Assembly (NCBI GenBank): GCA_964036045.1
Contig: OZ038378.1
Coordinates: forward strand, 45,286,639 to 45,350,638
DNA: 64,000 nt
Direction: 5' to 3'
From: Eutreptiella sp. 'Long Island Sound 2002'
Lineage: Eukaryota; Euglenozoa; Euglenophyceae; Eutreptiales; Eutreptiaceae
How positions within the stretch are numbered: the stretch's first letter is position 1; the number at the start of each line of letters is the position of its first letter. Positions 1-9,600 of the stretch are shown in pieces. Below the pieces are notes generated by a model, which was not told the origin of the DNA, did no database searches, and saw nothing but the letters and a program-made list of their open reading frames with translations. A program made the translations under genes and the position numbers.

Positions 1-1009
1 TCCCCAAAAAGGCGCGGGGTCATGGGCCGGGGAGAGGAAGTGTCCCACCGTGCCAGCAGCGATAGTTTGTGGGGGCGGCTTGGGGGGGTGGCTTTCCCGA
101 ACAGGCTTGGGATCAAGGGGTGGGGGATGATGTGTCCCTTTGTAGTTGTGGTTGCGCCTTTTGGGCTGCTTGCGGGGACGGTTGTCCCCCAAACGGCCCG
201 GAATCACGGGCCGGCGGGATGAACTGTCCCGCCGTGCTAGTGGTTGCTCCCTGTCAGGTGCTGGAGGGGCGTGGCTACTGCCCAAAAGGCGCGGGATCGA
301 AGGCTGGGGGGATGATTTTTGCCGCCGTGCCCATGGTCGCATGCAGCTGGACGCCTGTGGCGGATGCCTATCCCCCAAAAGGCGCGGGATCAAGTGACAA
401 GGGGTTGAAGTGTCCTGTCGTGCGGGTTTCGAGGGACAACCATCCCCTAGTAGGTGCCCCACAACCTACAACCACGTACATGGTAGGACAGTTCATCCCA
501 CCGGTCCGTGATCACGAGCCTTTTTGGGGACAACCATCCCTCCCAAGCGCCCCAAGCAGTGGCAGCACCAGTGCGCGAGGACCATTCATCCACAAGCCAC
601 GTGATCCCGCAACTTTTTGGGGACGGCCAAACCCCGCAACCGCCCCATAGATAGCACCTGCGGGTACGCCAGAATACTTCATGCCCTCCGGCTTGTGATC
701 TTGCGCCTTTTGGGGGACAAGCATCCCTCGCAAGCGCCCCACAAGGCGCGCCCACCGCCTTGCTGGGGGGACGAAGTGTCCTGCAATGCCGCCGGTCCCA
801 ACTTGTGATGCGCATATGGGGAGTGGTTGTCCTTTCACAGGCACGGGATCACGAGCCGGGGAGACAAAGTTTCGTGCCGTGCCGTGGTCCGCAACTTTTC
901 GGACGCCGTCGGACGATGGGCCTACCCAAAAAAGCGCGGATTGCGGGGCCGAGCGGTCGAAATATCCCAACCTGCCGGTGGTTGCACCTTGTGGGGCACC
1001 TGGGGGCAA
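1..1009. repeat. ~91-bp tandem repeat array with orientation switches
   Basis: The segment is built from units of about 91-93 bp. Each unit has a core like CCCCCAAAAGGCGCGGGATCA followed by a G-rich block and a GTGTCC(C/T)GCCGTGC-type segment. Units at about 1-430 read in one orientation, those at about 480-760 are reverse complements (for example GATCACGAGCC at 511), and those after about 760 return to the first orientation. Long open frames exist on both strands because the array is GC-rich and near-periodic. They show no recognisable domain and are not called genes. The same family recurs at 30.3-32.3 kb. Confidence 0.8.
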
Positions 1010-1289
1010 CAGCTATGTGTATAGCAACCTAGTCGGCTATCAGACATCAGACATCAGACTTTTATGGACCATCACCCCCAACCCCCCCCCCACCCCAACA
1101 CCCTTTCTAATCCCCCCCCCTGTGTCAGACTTCGCCCCCCCCCCCCCCGTGTCCCCCCCAATATCACACTTGTCCCATTGTCACCACACCCTTGAGGTGT
1201 AGAAGTGGGTTGTGGTCTCGACCCTAGCGTCTGAAACCCAACCAGTGCTTGCAACCCCTTCAATGATGGTACGTGCCCCCCCCCCCACC

Positions 1290-1830
1290 ACCTTAGCACC
1301 CCCCCCATCAATTTCATATGCCCCCCATCAATTTCATAGCCCCCCCCCCATCAATTTCATAGCCCCCCGCCCCCTTAACAATTCCATAGCCCCCCCCATC
1401 AATTTCATAGCCCCCCCCCATCCATTTCATAGCCCTACCCCCCATCAATTCCATAGCCCCAACCCCATCAATTTCATAGGTCCCCCCCATTCAATTTCAT
1501 AGCCCCCCCCCATTGATTTCATAGCCCCCTGCCCTATCAATTTTATAACCCCCCCTTTGTCAATTTCATAGCCCCTCCCCCATCAATTTCATAGCCCCGC
1601 CCCCATCCATTTCATAGCCCCCCCCATTAATTTCATACGCCCCCCTATCAATTTCATAGCCCCCCCCCCCATCCAATACATAGCCCCCCCCCTATCAATT
1701 TCATAGCCCCCCCCCATCAATTTCATAGCCCCACCCCCATGAATTTCATAGGTTCCCCCCATTCAATTTCATAGCCCCCCCCCCTTTGACTTCATAGCCC
1801 CCCCCCCCCCCCCCATTGATTCACAGAGGG
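1290..1830. repeat. C-rich minisatellite (CATCAATTTCATAG + poly-C)
   Basis: About two dozen units of 20-26 bp, each a C run of 5-14 bases followed by CATCAATTTCATAG or a near variant. Most length variation is in the C run. The array lies inside the hAT-like element at 1010-2412. It shows no protein-coding signal. Confidence 0.9.
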
Positions 1831-1844
1831 GTGTAGACCCCTGT

Positions 1845-2150
1845 TAGGAATTGGCGCGTGGGCACGCGCTGATTCCTAGGGGGGTCTAGACCCCCCAAAT
1901 ATTTGACGGACATGCATCCGTCAGATATTTTGGGGGTGTAGCCCCCCTAGATAACTGACGCATGGACATGCGTCAAATATTTGACGGACATACATCCGTC
2001 AAATATTTTGGGGGTGTAGACCCCCCAAATATTTGACGGATGTATGTCCGTCAAATATTTTGGGGTGTAGACCCCCCAAATATTTGACGGATGTATGTCC
2101 GTCAAATATTTTGGGGGTGTAGACCCCCCAAATATTTGACGGATGTATGT
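1845..2150. repeat. Tandem palindromes, ~52-bp unit
   Basis: About five units combine two palindromes: ATTTGACGGA facing TCCGTCAAAT around a 6-base centre, and GGGGGTGTAGACCCCCC. Each unit could fold into cruciform arms, and adjacent units could pair with each other. The first units are diverged (GCGCGTGGGCACGCGC and CTGACGCATGGACATGCGTCA variants). The block sits inside the 1010-2412 element. Confidence 0.85.
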
Positions 2151-2412
2151 CTTTTTTACTGCTGTACTGCCATGTTTCTGATTGTCCAAGGTGGTTCCCC
2201 GATGATTTTTCAACTGTGTCCTCCCTTTTTTTTTTTTCATTTGGGGGGGGGGGGTTGATTTAGATTTAGGCATAATTTCTCCCAATTTCCTCTAGGCATT
2301 GGACCCCTAGACCCACCTCGGGTAGATAAGAATATCTGACATCTTCTTGGACAGACCGCACACACAACATCCCTGATCGGACATCAGACATCAAACTTTA
2401 TACACATAGCTG

Positions 2413-2592
2413 GGGGGCAATGGCCGTCCCCCCAAAGGCCTGGATCATGAGGCGGCGGCATGAGTTGACTTGGCTTGTGCTCAGCCATTACAGTGGCTTG
2501 GTTCTTCCACACCCCTTATTGTCTAGCGGCCACACTATGGTGCGGGGGTTTGGTCCCCGTCATGGGCAACCGTCCCCCTCACGGGCGACCAC
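2413..2592. repeat. Resumed 91-bp repeat unit, then unassigned sequence
   Basis: From 2413 the 91-bp family continues for under one unit (GGCCGTCCCCCCAAAGGCCTGGATCATGAGG at 2422-2452 in several short stretches), confirming that the upstream element is an insertion. From about 2480 to 2592 I see no feature. Confidence 0.6.
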
Positions 2593-3331
2593 CTAGTTTC
2601 CCCCGGGGTTCGACTGACGCCTCATCACTCCCACCCTCACCTCGCCATACCTGATGATAGGCCCCTTGCAAGCTGGGTCCTGTGTCGGTGCACTCACTAA
2701 CAGTCCCAGCTCCACATTGCCTTGTTCCAGTGACAGCACACCTGGGTCAAGGCGCGTGGAACACGACCTGCACCCCGCGGCGGCGCCGCCACGCCGTCGC
2801 GAGCTCGCAGACCGCGAGCCACGCCCCTGCCTCGGTGTCACGCCCCGCGCGGGAGTAGTGGTGCTGCAGGGCTGGCAGCACGGTGTACGACACGGCGTAC
2901 ACCCGTGGGATGGAGGCCAGCACCGCGGCGGCGGCTACGTGCTTGTCCCTGGGCGGGGCGAGGGGCCTGTCGCCCCGCAAGAGGCACCGGATGGAGCCGC
3001 CGTGGGTGATACCCACTCAATGGCCTCCGGAGCCCTCTGCCTCGTTGTCCCACCCATCCACCAGGAGCACCCGGCGCTGGGGGGCGTCGATTCCAGGGCC
3101 GCGGGGCGGCTGCTCCGGCTCGGCAGGCCGGGAGGGGGCCTTGGTCCCAGAGGGGAGGCAGCAGGGGGGCGACCTGGGACAGCTGCACGCCCTCCCTCCA
3201 ATGGAGGCGGGGGGACCGCCAGAGTGGGGCCGCCTGGCCATACCGCCAGCCGAGGGCACTGGGGGACGCAATTCAGGGTCGACAGCCCCCACCTGGGGTT
3301 CGCGACGGTGTCCGTTCAGTGGAGGAAGCAT
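2593..3331 (-). pseudogene. Degenerate retroelement fragment, RNase H-like
   Basis: Reading leftwards from 3331, one frame gives a Pro-rich leader and then a segment around RVLLVDGWDNEAEGSGG (about 3090-3030), which resembles the first strand and catalytic Asp of a retroelement RNase H. A TGA at 3017-3019 interrupts it. The frame continues to 2747 and then switches frame to end at 2593. A plausible upstream part of the same polypeptide lies at 3428-3760 (a Trp/Arg-rich segment around WEQQMRRWVMRGDPAP). It lies downstream of LINE-A ORF2 on the same strand and may be another LINE tail. The family is not identified, and the RNase H call rests on one short motif. Confidence 0.35.
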
Positions 3332-3799
3332 CCCATGAGGCTGTCCTCCATCCGGAAAAGGCGGGGGGGGCGACCCCTCGAGGGCATAGAGGGCGCAGGC
3401 GACGGCTGCAAGGGTCCTCTCCGAGCGCTAGCGGCGAGGGGGCAGCGCGAGGCTCACCTGGGCGAGCCAGCGGCGGATGGCCGGTGCCGGGTCGCCCCGC
3501 ATCACCCAGCGACGCATTTGCTGCTCCCAAGCCAGCCGGCGGCCGCAAGAGAGTGGCTGCATCCCGCGCTGGCCCATCGGGTACGGGGACGGCGGCGGGA
3601 GGGCTCGGTACGGAGGGTACACGAAGGTGCGGCGGGTCATTCTGCGTGTGTACTGCGCTGCACAGAGCACGAGGGCCGACGCCGCACCTCTCGGTGGGGG
3701 GGTGGGGGTACCACGTAGGCATTCCGGGTCCAAGACTGCAATCGCGCCTTGCCCGAACATCCCCCTGGGGTGGCCGTGCCCTTGGGCCCCGCGTCTAGC

Positions 3800-4667
3800 C
3801 GTACCGGGCCGGGCCCGCCTACGGGGGGGGGCTTCGTCCTCGCAACCCCGGGGGTCTGACTGCGGCGCTCCGCTCCTTGTCCCCCCTGCCTACACTGTTG
3901 TGCGTCGCTGCAAGTCACGCCGCGCACTGCCCTGTCCCACCCGCGCCCGCTGGTCCCTCTGCCCTGCGGCCGGTGCTGTGGGCCCAGCCGCCCCCTCCGC
4001 TGCCCTGTATCCGTCCTGGGGCGCGCGCCGGGCCGTAGGGTGTCCTCCGCCGCCCCGGGGGGGGGGGGGGGGCGGTGGCCCCTCGCCTGGCGAACCGGGT
4101 CGCGCCCGCGCCGTGGTGGACCCGCACCTGGTTTCCTCCATCTGCACCCCCGCCGTCCCCCCCCCCGCTGCCCGTGCGGGTCGCTGCACCCCCCCCCCCC
4201 CCCGGTCGCTGGTACTCGGAGGACCAGGCGGAGGCACAGGCAGAGGCACAGTCGCAAGCAAGCAGAGCGGGGACTAGTCCAGTCATTCGCTGCGAATCGC
4301 TTGTCTTCGTCGTCGTGCTGCGCGGGTGCCGCTGTCCGCCCACTGCGGGGTCGACTGTGCACTCTGGTGCCCATTCAAACTGGGCCAGCCGTGTGCTTTT
4401 GGGCCGTCCGGAGGGCTTGCCGGTCAGGGAGGGCAGGGCTGTGCGGGGGGAGGTGCGCCGCCGCTCGGGGGGGCGAGGTCATGGCCCGCCGGAGTTGCAT
4501 CGTCCCGCTGGTCCCGGCGGCGGGTGGCCCTGGGGCTATGTACAGCACCAGAGGTCCCAGCCTTGGGCGGGAGGGGTGCCCGCCCGCGGGCTAAGCGGGC
4601 CCCCCCGCGATGCCGGGGCAAGGGGGGGGCGGGGGCGGGAGGGAGAGGGAGGAGGGGGGGGGGGCGA
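3800..4667. other. Very GC-rich gap, no gene seen
   Basis: Between the 3' end of LINE-A ORF2 and the RNase H-like fragment lies about 0.85 kb of extremely GC-rich sequence with G and C runs of 12 or more (for example near 4055-4072 and 4188-4204). All frames are open by composition only. It may be LINE-A 3' untranslated sequence. A poly-A tail or target duplication could not be found. Confidence 0.4.
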
Positions 4668-6080
4668 TTAGCTGAGGAGGTACTCGTCGTCCTCGTTGGC
4701 GTCGAGTTTCAGGCCCAGGTCGAGGTTGCCCGCCCATGGCTCGGGATCTTCGTTCGCCCCCGGCTGGTCACGCGGGGGCGCTTCCTCCACGGGGACAAAG
4801 GCTCCCAGGGCCGCGAGGAGGCCGGGTGGCGCCGTGCCCGCCGGGAACACCAGCAGGGGCCCATCGTTGAGCGGCTGGAGGGTGCTGCCCGGGAAAAGCG
4901 CCCGGCTGGTCGTTGGCGGGGCCAAAACCACCTCCGGGGTGGCACCGTGCAGGGACGGCGGGGCGCCAACGCCGAGGACCATGTCCGGGCACGCCCCGCG
5001 TTCCGCGGGGTCCAGCACGGATACGGGGATGGCGCGGCGCACTACCTCCGGCGTGGTCGTGCTACCGAGCACGCGGATTCGCCCATGGCATAGCGCAGCA
5101 CGGTGCCCGCGCCTGCGAAGGGGCAGGATAGGCCCGCCGGCCACTCGCATTCCCCGGCCCGCATCAGGCGCGACCACCGGGAGGGCGGTTGGAGCACCAC
5201 CCAATCCCCCACAGCCCGCAGGTATCCTGCCGTCACGGCGGCACGCTCACGGGCTAGCCAACGCTGCGGGGCCACGGCCCATAGGAGCCGCGACCATGTG
5301 ACTGCCACATCCCAGGCCGCGCTCTCGGTCTTGTAGCGGGTACGTGCCGTCGCGCGCCATGCCCAGGCCCCGCGCTGCCAGGTCATGGGTCCGCGCCTGG
5401 AGGTCGGAGAGGAGGCCGGACCACTAGGTGTTGTGCTACGCGGGCACATACAGGTCGGGGTGGCCGCGCCCCAGGGCCTCCGCGAAGGCGACTCGTACCC
5501 TCTCCACCCAGGGGGACTGGGAGGGGACGCCCCCGTCACTGCTGAGGGTGGCGGAGGTGCAGTCTGCCCCCACGTATTGGACTGCTTTGCGGGCGACCTC
5601 CAGCGATTCGGCGAGGGGCCACGCCTCCAGCTTGCCTGCCCAATCCGCGGCCGAGAGGCTGGCGGCCCGCGGCAGGACCCCAGAGGCCGCGGTCGCCAAA
5701 CCCCCCTGGGCGTCCTCTACCAGCGCGCCCCAGCCCACGGTGTCGCCGTCCGGCCTGGACTCCATCGCGCCATCCGGTGCCAAGAGGACACCTCCGGAAT
5801 CGTACGGCCGCTACACCCGAGTGTCCACCGCCGCGGGCTGCGCCGCGGCGGCCGGAACGACGTGCACCTCCAGGTGGGTTTTGCCCATAGTGTGGAACAG
5901 GCGTTCGTGGTCCGGACCGTCCAGGCCCTTCCAGTGGTCCGGGTGCCTGAGGGCTTGGATGTTTTCGTGGACGAGCACGCTGCGCGAGTCCATGGCCCTA
6001 AGGTACCTTTGAACATGCCGGAGTGGCATCCGGCTGTACAGGTGGGCCAAGCCAAAGCCCCCGCTGGCTACTGCCCTTGG
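4668..6080 (-). pseudogene. LINE-A ORF2, C-terminal part (thumb, RNase H-like, tail)
   Basis: This is the part of ORF2 left of the inserted transposon. It begins with the RT thumb/connection: the segment GGFGLAHLYSRMPL at about 6062-6020 is the usual LINE G-G-x-G-L box. An RNase H-like domain follows (5783-5436) with APDGAMES, KLEAWPLAESLE and LSSDGG as candidate Asp, Glu and Asp positions. Two in-frame TAG codons interrupt it (5436-5438 and 5424-5426), both where Gln would read naturally. A frameshift then leads to a Trp/Arg-rich segment (to about 5042) and another to the acidic C-terminus ending EYLLS-stop. The tail has no CCHC knuckle, unlike LINE-B. RNase H is inferred from these motifs only. 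Confidence 0.6.
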
Positions 6081-6082
6081 TA

Positions 6083-6630
6083 CACGCTAGAATACCCAAT
6101 CTCGTTCTAGCCTAGAATCGGCTAGAGCGGCTAGAACCAAAAAAAGAGGGGGATACCCCCCCCCTGCAGGGGGGGGGGATGAGGTGTCTAACCTGGACCC
6201 CCCTATCCATACTCGGGGGCCCATACTTTTTTTTTTGACAATTTCACTCTTCCTACCCGATTTTGGAGTGCAACCAATTTTTGTTCGAGCGGCGTTCTAG
6301 CGACGTTCTAGCGAGCGCTGCTAGAACACCGCTAGAACGGTTTGTTAGAACGCCGCTAGAACAATATATATGAATGCTCCGCCACTCCTCAAAGAGAAGC
6401 TGCCCCGGCTACCATGGCCAGCCGTGGCCAATCACGGAGTCCCGATGTTGGACTCGACTCACGGAGCGCCGGGTTCCCCCCCCTCCACCCCCGGTTAGCC
6501 CGGTTAGTACCCCACCGCACCCCATAGGTCACTTGGAAGGTCACTTGGCGGGCCGGCGCCGGGTCACTTGGTGATGGGTTAGACCGATTAGCCCGGTTAG
6601 CCCGATTAGCCCCCCTACCCCCCCCGGCCC
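6083..6630. repeat. Left terminal and subterminal repeats of the DNA transposon
   Basis: After the CACGCTAGAA terminus, CTAGAACG-type motifs in both orientations occur at about 6100-6140 and again at about 6285-6365. The second block includes CGTTCTAGCGACGTTCTAGC and the opposing GCTAGAACACCGCTAGAACG. Such clustered direct and inverted copies are typical transposase-binding subterminal repeats. About 150 bp with C/G runs lies between the blocks. A dispersed TTAGCCCGGTTAG-like motif repeats near 6490-6620. This is downstream of the minus-strand gene, so it would also hold its 3' untranslated region. Confidence 0.7.
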
Positions 6631-9600
6631 CTATTCGCGAGTTGCGACACGCAGGTTACCCCTCCTTCGTGGTGGGGGGTTGCCAGGGCTCATCCTTGCT
6701 CCTGGAACCCCCCTTCTCACCCCCCGTGTCCCCTTCCTTCTCACCCCCCTTGTCACCCCCCACCTCACCCCCCTTGTCACCCCCCTCCCCCTTGTCACCA
6801 CCCTCGTCCCCCTCGTCAGCCCCGTCATCCCCGTCGTCCCCGTCGTCCCCCGCCCCAAGGCCTCCCAGAGGTGGGCCTCCGCATCCTCCCGGGTGCGGAA
6901 GAGAAGCTCCCCCGGCACCCGGAAGGTGTCCCCCTCTTTCTCCCCCTTCCTCTTCTTCCCCTTCTTCCCCTTCTTCCCCCCCTCCCCCTCCCCATTGGAC
7001 CCCTGCGACACCACCCACCACTCCCCCTGGTCCAACTCCTCATCCCAATCCCCCAACACTGTCACTTGGCTGATTGTCCCCCCATTGCCCCCCTCCGCCC
7101 AAGGGACATACCGGGTGTCCCCCAGACCCGGCACATTCCCATAGGGGTCCCGGCCCCTATCTTGCAAGGGGGGGGGCTTGGGGTTTGGGGGGGGGTGGCT
7201 TTGCCCTTGCCCTTGGCCTGGGGCTTGGCCTTGGCCTTGGGCTTGCTGTGCTCGGCTTGGGGGGGGGGGGGGGCTCCTCGTCGCTACTCTCGAAGTGGCG
7301 GGGTTTTTTCTTGGGGGCCTTGGGGGGGGTTTTGGGGGCCTTGGGGGGGGTGTCCTCCCCCTGCTGCTGGTGGTGGTGGTGGTGGTGGTGGTGCTGCTGC
7401 TGCTGCTGCTGGTCTCCCCCGCCCGGTCCTGCAAGCTCACCCAACCCTTGCGCTGCGGGTCCATGCCCCCCGCACTCGTGCCTGATTTCCACCTACCCAA
7501 ACCCTCCAACAGGCAGAGAGCCACATTGTGGTCCGTCCCCATCATCCGGCCCAACTCGGTGACCCCCACGAGGCGCGTCCGCCCTCCGCCATCGCGCCAC
7601 TCCACGCGCACCCCGCGGGGGTCGGCTCCACACGTCTGCACGCTGACAGCCTGACGACAAAACCATAATGCAGGTGCGTTCTAGCGGCTTTCTAGGCAAC
7701 TGTTCTAGCGGCGTTCTAGCGACGTTCTAGCGGCGGCGGCACGGCGTTGGCTAGATCAAGACTAGAACAGTTCGCTAGATTAGCGCTAAAACGCAATCAA
7801 CATACTGTGCCTTGGCGGTCCAGGGCGGGGGAGATGGCCCCCAGGGCCTTGGCGAAGGCGTCCCGGGGTTTGGGGGGGTGCGGTTGCGGGGGGGGCCCAG
7901 GGGGGGTTGCGGCGGGCTTGGGCTTGGCCTAGGGCCGAAAGGCGATGCCCTGCACCACCCCGGCATACGCCCCCCGGTTCGCCGCCTCGGGGTTGAAACC
8001 CCCGAAGTCCATCAGCGCCGACCAGGTCGGCGTCTAGGTCCAGACCTTCCCCGCATACTCAAACCCCCCCAAGCCTAGCCCCTGCCAGCAGTTGGCGACG
8101 AATTGCCAGTGGGTGGCCCCCCCCTTTTTCCTCTCGGGGCCGAAGATGTTGGTTTGCGCCAATCCGAACATCTTCACCCCTCAGGTTGCCACCCCCACCA
8201 CCCGTTGGCCACCCCTAGGCGCAAGGGCCTGTCCAAGTGGCCAACCCCCCCCTCGTCCACCCATACCCGCGGCCCCGCCCCCAACAGCTAGTGGTGCAAT
8301 CGCACCAACAAAACCGGAGAGTCCAAACCGGACTCTCCGGGGCGACAAGGAGGGGGGTGTCCAGGTTTTGGGGGGTGGGGGCCAGCCAGGACGGCCGGGT
8401 CCCATGGCAGGTCCTGGATGGCCCCCGCATGCCTCGACCCCATCATCGTCCTGAGCCACTCGCTCACCCTCCCCACCGCCGGCGTCTCCACCACCACGTT
8501 CGCCTCCACCTCCTCCTTCACCATCCCCTCCTCCATCTCCTCCGCCTCCTCTTCCACCTCCACCACCTCATCCACCTCCTCCTCCTTCACCTTCTACACT
8601 GTGCGCGCCAACTCTCTCTCCATCCTCCGCACGCTGCGATCGAGCGACTCGATCGCCTCCTCCTTCTCCGCCACCTTGGCCTTCGCCCTGCGGAGAGTGT
8701 CCTCCGCCATGCGGACCCTCTCCGCATCCCCCGCCCCCCGCAGGTCGTCCAGTTTGGTCTCCCATGGGGAGACCTTGGCCTCGGCCCTGGCCTTGCCCCC
8801 CTTGGAGGCTGCGAGGGAAGCTGAGAGCCCTTTGAGCCCCCCCCACACTTCCTCCACCTCCGGGTCCTCCGCCGGGACCGCCACCGCCCACTTCGTGGCG
8901 ACCAACGGGGGAGGGGGTGGCAATGGTGGACGTGGGGCTTGGGGTTGGGGCTGGGGCTTGGCCTTGGGCTTGGTGAGGGGGGGTGCCTTGCCCTTCGGGG
9001 CTTGCTCGGCCTGCTCGGCCTGCGCCTGCTGTGCCTGCTACTGCGCCGCCACCACCTGCGCAATCAGCGCCTGGGTCGCCGCATTGTGTAGGAAACACAC
9101 GGGCGCTCTAGCGGCGTTCTAGGCAACCGTTCTAGCGGCGTTCTAGCGACGTTCTAGCGACCAATTGTGCTACCTAGATCAAGGCTAGAACGATCCCCTA
9201 GATCAGCGCTAGAACGCACAGCAAGACTTTATACTTTGCGCAGCTGCTTGTCCATCAACTCTTGCGATGCCATCTTGTTGCTCAATACTGTGGTTCAGGG
9301 AAGCCTGCATGTGACCCTGGCCCCTCCTTACCTCCATGGCATCCCTGCCCGAGTATGGCACTTGCGACCGCGGCCCCCCATGCACAACCCACGACACGTC
9401 AAAGTATGCAAGCAGCCATGTCATGCACTGTGCTTGCACATTGGCCTCCCTGTGGATGGCCGACCACTGACGACCCGACACCTCGGCCACCCCCTCAATC
9501 CGGCAACCCCCCCCCCCCTCCCCCGGTTGCTGTGCTCGTTGTGACCATGTTTCAAAAAGTGGTTGTTGCTTTCCGAAATGTAACCCGAGAACATAGCCAG

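Larger units (their letters stand above)
1010..2412. mobile_element. Non-autonomous hAT-like element, 14-bp TIR and 8-bp TSD
   Basis: The element starts CAGCTATGTGTATA (1010-1023) and ends TATACACATAGCTG (2399-2412), a perfect 14-bp inverted repeat. Directly outside, GGGGGCAA occurs on both sides (1002-1009 and 2413-2420), an 8-bp target duplication as expected for the hAT superfamily. It interrupts a unit of the 91-bp array, which resumes at 2413. Near the ends there are also related direct repeats of the type ATCAGACATCA (about 1041-1063 and 2376-2398). There is no transposase frame. The interior consists of two tandem-repeat blocks listed separately. The superfamily rests on TSD length and the CAG terminus only. 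Confidence 0.85.

Noticed and set aside
22-1202. Several overlapping frames of 60-190 codons at the left edge
   Set aside because: They are by-products of the GC-rich ~91-bp array and change with its orientation.
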